From NCBI RefSeq assembly GCF_004571025.1, contig NZ_SPQT01000002.1:372001-436000 (forward strand): a stretch of DNA of 64,000 nt. The letters run 5' to 3'. Source of the stretch: Bradyrhizobium niftali (GTDB lineage Bacteria > Pseudomonadota > Alphaproteobacteria > Rhizobiales > Xanthobacteraceae). The notes beneath the pieces were generated by a model. The model was not told the DNA's origin and ran no database searches. It saw only the letters and a program-made list of their open reading frames with translations. Positions within the stretch are counted from its first letter, which is position 1; the number at the start of each line of letters is the position of its first letter. Below are positions 60,226 to 64,000 of the stretch, piece after piece. Made by a program: the position numbers and the translations under genes.

Positions 60226-62025
60226 TCAGTGGTCCTGAGGCTCTTTCTCTCGCCGGCGTTGTCCCGAGCCCGGCGGTTTCGACGGCAGGTCAGCAGGTGC
60301 GACAGCAAAGACTTCGAGGGCCTGGTCGTAGCCTTTGATGTTCCGCTGCCCGAGCGATGCCAACGGAACGCTGTCCCTTACCCGTCCAGCGATAGTGGGA
60401 TCAGCCAGGATCTGCGCGTCCTTCGCGAGATTGCAGAGCCGCGATGCCAAATTCACCACGGCTCCCATCGCCGTGTAGTCCAGCCGACCGTTATAACCAA
60501 CCGTTCCTACCGTGGCCGCTCCCATCGCAACGCCCACACCAAAGCCGATCGCGTGGCCGGAATCGTACCATCTGCCGGCAAGGGACTGCACGGTCATTTG
60601 CAGGTCGATCGCGAGGCGGACCGCTTGAGTTGCCGGCTGTTCGCACGCGACCGGGGCATTGACGAGGAGCATGACTCCGTCGCCATCAAAGCCGATGAGC
60701 GTTGCCTCGTGACGAGTCGTCACGGCGCCAACGGCCTCGTAGTACTCGCGCATGACGGCCATGATGACATCAGGTTCATTGCGCGTGGAGAACGCCGTGA
60801 AGCCGCGCAAGTCGCCGAAAATGACAGCGACTTCACGTCGCTGCCCTTCGAGCAGTTCATGAGAATGCTCGACCAATTCGGCGACCTGTGATGGCAGGAA
60901 CTGCTTCAGCCGTTCGATCCGCGCAGATTTCTGCTGCGAGATCGCCAGTTCAGAAGCCATTTCATTGAAGCGCAACGCCAGTTGCTGCAACTCGTCACCG
61001 CTGAAGATTTTGATGCGATGCTCGAATTGTCCGGTTCTGATCCGCTCCACGCCCTCTTCCAGTTGCTTGATCGGGCCGGACATTCTGTGCGCGCGCCAAT
61101 AGGCGAGCGCCAGCGCGATAAGAACACCAAAGGCAATCAGAATTGACGAGCGCCACAACGCCGCGCGAATGGATGCAAAGGCTTCCGAGACCGGCTGCAT
61201 CGCGATCACCGTCCATCCCACATCGGCGGCTTGAACGGATAGCGCCACCACCGGCTTGCCTTGGTCCCCATTTATCACCGCCGCTCCGCTCGCCGCGCCA
61301 ACGAGATGCTTGATCCGGCTGAAACTGCCCGAGCTGGCGCGGCCGCGCAGAACCAGACTGATGTCGGGATGGGCGATCAGATGACCGGAGTCATCGACAA
61401 CAATGGCGTAGCCGGTCTCGCCAATTCTAATGGCAGCGATGACATCCCAGATCAGCTTCAGATTGACTTCGGCGATCGCAACCCCCGCGGCCGGCAGGCT
61501 CCCGGCAACCGCGATCCTCATGTAGGGCTCTGAATCTCGCTTGTACTGAACCGCTCCGTACCAGACCTTGTTGGCGCGTGCGCCCAGAACAGCGGGATCC
61601 GTGGACATATCAATGCCGCGCCCGGTCCTGTTCAGAAGCAGCCTGGAAACAAAGACCCGTTCAGTGCCTGTCTCATCCAGAAGCGAAACCGAAACGATTG
61701 CGGGCACCTGCTGGAGGAGGCGCAAGGCGTCGGTCTTATGTTGCGCATCGTCTCCGGCAGACCAGGGAAGCTGCACCATCCAACCCAGCTGATCCCGGAT
61801 GCCGTCGGTGAATGCCTCGATCCGGTCGGACGCCGCGCGAGCATCGGCCTGCAGCACAGCGCTGATCTGGCGGCGCTGGTCTCGGTAACCGAAAGACGCC
61901 TCGACGGCCGCGCCGAGTATCAGAGGCACGACCGCAGCGACAAACAACGTCGCGAAGTACTTGCAGAACAGCGAGCGACGCGGGGGCGTCGTACACGAAG
62001 AGGACTGCGCAGCACCGTCCGTCAT
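60226..62025 (-). CDS. Membrane-bound class III adenylate/guanylate cyclase with periplasmic sensor
   Basis: The 599-residue protein has membrane segments at about 22-44 and 290-312 with a dCache-like sensor between them, HAMP (about 313-365) and a cyclase domain (about 400-575). The cyclase keeps both metal Asp residues (FGDLRGFT and DGDGVML) and the transition-state Asn and Arg in VNLASRL, so it is probably active. Substrate choice (ATP or GTP) is not certain. It lies 8 nt after the binding-protein gene and so may be controlled by the same ligand. Confidence 0.88.
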   Translation of the reverse strand: MTDGAAQSSSCTTPPRRSLFCKYFATLFVAAVVPLILGAAVEASFGYRDQRRQISAVLQADARAASDRIEAFTDGIRDQLGWMVQLPWSAGDDAQHKTDALRLLQQVPAIVSVSLLDETGTERVFVSRLLLNRTGRGIDMSTDPAVLGARANKVWYGAVQYKRDSEPYMRIAVAGSLPAAGVAIAEVNLKLIWDVIAAIRIGETGYAIVVDDSGHLIAHPDISLVLRGRASSGSFSRIKHLVGAASGAAVINGDQGKPVVALSVQAADVGWTVIAMQPVSEAFASIRAALWRSSILIAFGVLIALALAYWRAHRMSGPIKQLEEGVERIRTGQFEHRIKIFSGDELQQLALRFNEMASELAISQQKSARIERLKQFLPSQVAELVEHSHELLEGQRREVAVIFGDLRGFTAFSTRNEPDVIMAVMREYYEAVGAVTTRHEATLIGFDGDGVMLLVNAPVACEQPATQAVRLAIDLQMTVQSLAGRWYDSGHAIGFGVGVAMGAATVGTVGYNGRLDYTAMGAVVNLASRLCNLAKDAQILADPTIAGRVRDSVPLASLGQRNIKGYDQALEVFAVAPADLPSKPPGSGQRRREKEPQDH

Positions 62026-62033
62026 AACTGCTC

Positions 62034-63005
62034 TCAGGAGATCACCTTGCTGGCGCGAAACAGGATCGACGACACATCCAGGTCGATACCCAGAAGCCTG
62101 GCTGTCTTCAGATTGACTGCCAGTTCAAACTTCTCGGGGCGCATCACCGGAAGATCTGACGGATTTTCCCCGCGCAGGATGCGATCGGCATAAGTGGCAA
62201 GCCGAAAATAGGTCGTGCGCTGGTTTGCGCCGTAACTCAAGAGACCTCCAGCGTCACAATATTCAGACCAGCCAAACATCGAAGGCAGCCGGTGCGCGAT
62301 TGCAAGCTCCGCAATCTTTGCACGATGCACCAGCGTCACGGCATCGGGAAACACGAGGAGAGCATCCGCGTCCACTTTGCCGGCGGCCGTCAACCCATTC
62401 TCGATTTCGCGAGCGCCACAGAACGGAACGTAGGCTGCCTCAATGCCGAGATTCCGGCACGACTCCAAAGTCGCACGCCATTCCAGTGGCTCTCCCGGAT
62501 GATCCGTGTTCGAGAAGACCGCCAGTTTTCGCAGCTTTGGATAAATGTCCTTGAGCAGCTCAACGCGCTTTCCCGCCAGCTCGAGCGACAGGAATGTGCT
62601 GCCGGTGAAATTGGTGCCGGGGTGAGCAAGGCTCTTCACCACACCCAAAGCGACGGGGTCACCGCTCAATGCAAACAGCACGGGGATGTCGGTGACCGCG
62701 GTCATGACGCGTGTCGCCGGACCGCTCGAGACCACAAGGTCGATATCCCTCTGTTGCAACTCGGAGACAATCTTGCGCAGTGCCTGCGGATTTCCAGGGG
62801 CATAGTGCGTCTCGAAGGTTACGGTCTTGCCCTCGACGTATCCCAGCGCGCGCATTCCCTCGCGAAAGCCGTCCAGGAAGGGATCCGGTTCGGAGGCGGT
62901 CGAGACCCAGAAGATACGATGCAGCTTGGCTCCGTCCTGCGCCCGTGCGATCGCAGGCCAGGCCAGTCCTCCGCCAATCAACAAGATGAACTCTCGTCTT
63001 TTCAT
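62034..63005 (-). CDS. ABC-type substrate-binding protein (PF04392 type), Tat-like signal
   Basis: A 323-residue periplasmic binding protein with signal MKRREFILLIGGGLAWPAIA, cleaved near RAQ. It is followed by FLDGFREGMRALGYVEGKTVTFETHYAPGNPQALRKIVSELQQRDIDLVV, the pattern of the ABC_sub_bind family related to leucine/urea binding proteins. MKRREF at 63005 is preferred, as the upstream extension has no signal. No permease or ATPase genes adjoin; instead the next gene is a sensor cyclase, so the protein may feed a signal rather than a transporter. Confidence 0.85.
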   Translation of the reverse strand: MKRREFILLIGGGLAWPAIARAQDGAKLHRIFWVSTASEPDPFLDGFREGMRALGYVEGKTVTFETHYAPGNPQALRKIVSELQQRDIDLVVSSGPATRVMTAVTDIPVLFALSGDPVALGVVKSLAHPGTNFTGSTFLSLELAGKRVELLKDIYPKLRKLAVFSNTDHPGEPLEWRATLESCRNLGIEAAYVPFCGAREIENGLTAAGKVDADALLVFPDAVTLVHRAKIAELAIAHRLPSMFGWSEYCDAGGLLSYGANQRTTYFRLATYADRILRGENPSDLPVMRPEKFELAVNLKTARLLGIDLDVSSILFRASKVIS

Positions 63006-63382
63006 CCGAACACCTGTCGAAGCTGCGCCGTCAATTCCGGCCGCAGACCAGGATCCTAGCTGTACGTCTGGTGACTGCGCTCGGTATCGCGCTCCGCAAG
63101 CGGACTGTCGCGACGCCGGCTCCAACATTTGTCGCCGAGAGCATGCTCAGAGATTGGGCAGGTGAGACGATTTGTCCTTGAGATGCGCTTGATTTTTGCT
63201 TGAGACCGGCCCGATCGGAATCAAAACGGCCTTACTCGTTGCACCGCGCGGTTTCGGAACACCTCCGGCGCGCATCCGGGCGAGCCACGGCGTCTCAAAA
63301 GGACAACCGGAAGTCACATCCTGAGCCAGTGCGCTCGACCACATATATGCGTGACTGCAGCGCGCCTTCCGCAGTCCACGCG
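63006..63382. other. Intergenic stretch before the sensor kinase gene
   Basis: I see no supported gene or repeat here. A 65-residue minus-strand frame (63147-63344) lacks a ribosome site and recognisable domain. The promoter of the binding-protein/cyclase pair should lie near the left end. Confidence 0.4.
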
Positions 63383-64000
63383 CTAGCCCGCCGCCATCCC
63401 GCTGCCATTCAGCGCCTTCCGGATCATCTCCGCGAGCTGGTTTCTCCGATACGGCTTGGTCAGCAGCATCACGCCGTCGTCGAGCTTGCCGTGGTGGACG
63501 ATGGCGTTGTCGGTATAGCCGGAGGTGTAGAGCACCTTCAGGCCCGGCCGCCGCTTCGCCACTTCCTCGGCGAGCTCGCGCCCGCTCATGCCGCCGGGGA
63601 TGACGACGTCGGTGAAGAGGAGATCGAAGACCTGCCCGGCCTCGATCAATTGCAGCGCTGCGCGGCTGTCGGGCGCGGCAACTGTCTGGTAGCCGAGGCC
63701 CTGCAATTGCGCGGTGACGAAGTTGCGCACCAGCGGATCGTCCTCGACCACGAAAATGGTCTCGGCACCGCCTTCGGCCTGCGGCGCGACGGGAGCTGCC
63801 GCTTCTATCGCGCCTTCGCCCGGCGGCAGATAGAGCTTGATCGTGGTGCCGTGGCCTTCCTCGCTGTAGATCTTGATGTGGCCGCCGGACTGCTTGACGA
63901 AGCCGTAGACCATGGAGAGGCCGAGGCCGGATCCCTTGCCGACCTCCTTGGTGGTGAAGAAGGGTTCGAACGCCTTCTCCTGGACGTCCTGCGGCATGCC
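63383..64000 (-). CDS. Hybrid sensor histidine kinase, C-terminal part (partial at window edge)
   Basis: The last 205 residues are visible. They comprise the end of the histidine kinase ATPase domain with G2 motif GKGSGLGLSMVYGFVKQSGG and, after a short linker, a receiver domain. The receiver has the acidic pair VVEDD, phosphoacceptor Asp in LLFTDVVIP, conserved Thr/Ser in YTSGYT and Lys in LLTKPY. The sensor, HisKA and upstream parts lie beyond position 64000. Signal unknown. Confidence 0.9.
   Translation of the reverse strand, partial: GMPQDVQEKAFEPFFTTKEVGKGSGLGLSMVYGFVKQSGGHIKIYSEEGHGTTIKLYLPPGEGAIEAAAPVAPQAEGGAETIFVVEDDPLVRNFVTAQLQGLGYQTVAAPDSRAALQLIEAGQVFDLLFTDVVIPGGMSGRELAEEVAKRRPGLKVLYTSGYTDNAIVHHGKLDDGVMLLTKPYRRNQLAEMIRKALNGSGMAAG

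Noticed and set aside
63147..63344. A 65-codon minus-strand open frame
   Set aside because: No ribosome site, no domain and no support from neighbours.

Overview
The window is a GC-rich chromosomal segment that reads as an alphaproteobacterium of the Bradyrhizobium type. That assignment is inference from gene content: a B12-dependent ribonucleotide reductase, a GapR/DUF2312 protein, DUF6894, DUF2336 and PilZ proteins, class III cyclases, many orphan periplasmic binding proteins, and dense short hairpin repeats between genes. No rRNA, tRNA, CRISPR array, phage or intact insertion sequence was found. About 76 protein genes, three gene remnants, several operator-like palindromes and several REP-type repeat families are reported. 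Repeat membership was judged by eye.

Layout. 1-7.6 kb: GrlR-like gene end, two small genes, an ABC-F ATPase, an MBL-hydrolase remnant, secreted asparaginase, PsiF-repeat protein, two alpha/beta hydrolases and a nitroreductase. 8-10.6 kb: a c-di-GMP-linked block (HD-GYP protein, PilZ protein, DUF2336 protein). 10.9-16.7 kb: AraC regulator, FMN reductase, chemoreceptor, DUF1810 and DUF2778 proteins. 17-18 kb: an orphan TRAP binding protein. 18.2-24.5 kb: the most interesting block, a five-gene operon (ABC permease, epimerase-like protein, GNAT acetyltransferase, DHDPS-family lyase/aldolase, ABC ATPase) beside a RutR-like TetR gene and a divergent NMT1-type binding protein. Two related palindromes place both transcription units under the TetR protein. 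24.8-26.6 kb: minCDE with a terminator.

27-36.7 kb: small secreted proteins, an SDR, a proline-rich membrane protein, an L,D-transpeptidase, and a MarR/3-hydroxybenzoate hydroxylase pair (mobR-mobA type) around a 23-bp palindrome. 36.7-41 kb: cytochrome c-like protein, SMR efflux pump with its TetR, O-methyltransferase with a divergent TetR and a 24-bp palindrome, PaiB protein, pyridoxal kinase. 41-53 kb: cell-wall and envelope genes (M15-like peptidase, Flp pilin, lytic transglycosylase, many small secreted proteins), transporters, VOC, PhnA and PhzF proteins. 53-59 kb: a desaturase remnant, GapR-like and ParB-like genes lying between copies of an 18-nt repeat, then nrdJ. 59-64 kb: EamA transporter, a substrate-binding protein/adenylate cyclase pair, and the end of a hybrid sensor kinase that runs off the window.

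Common themes are ligand-sensing pairs (regulator plus divergent target), cyclic-nucleotide signalling, and cell-envelope remodelling. Intergenic space is heavily colonised by hairpin repeats, including one repeat nested in another.
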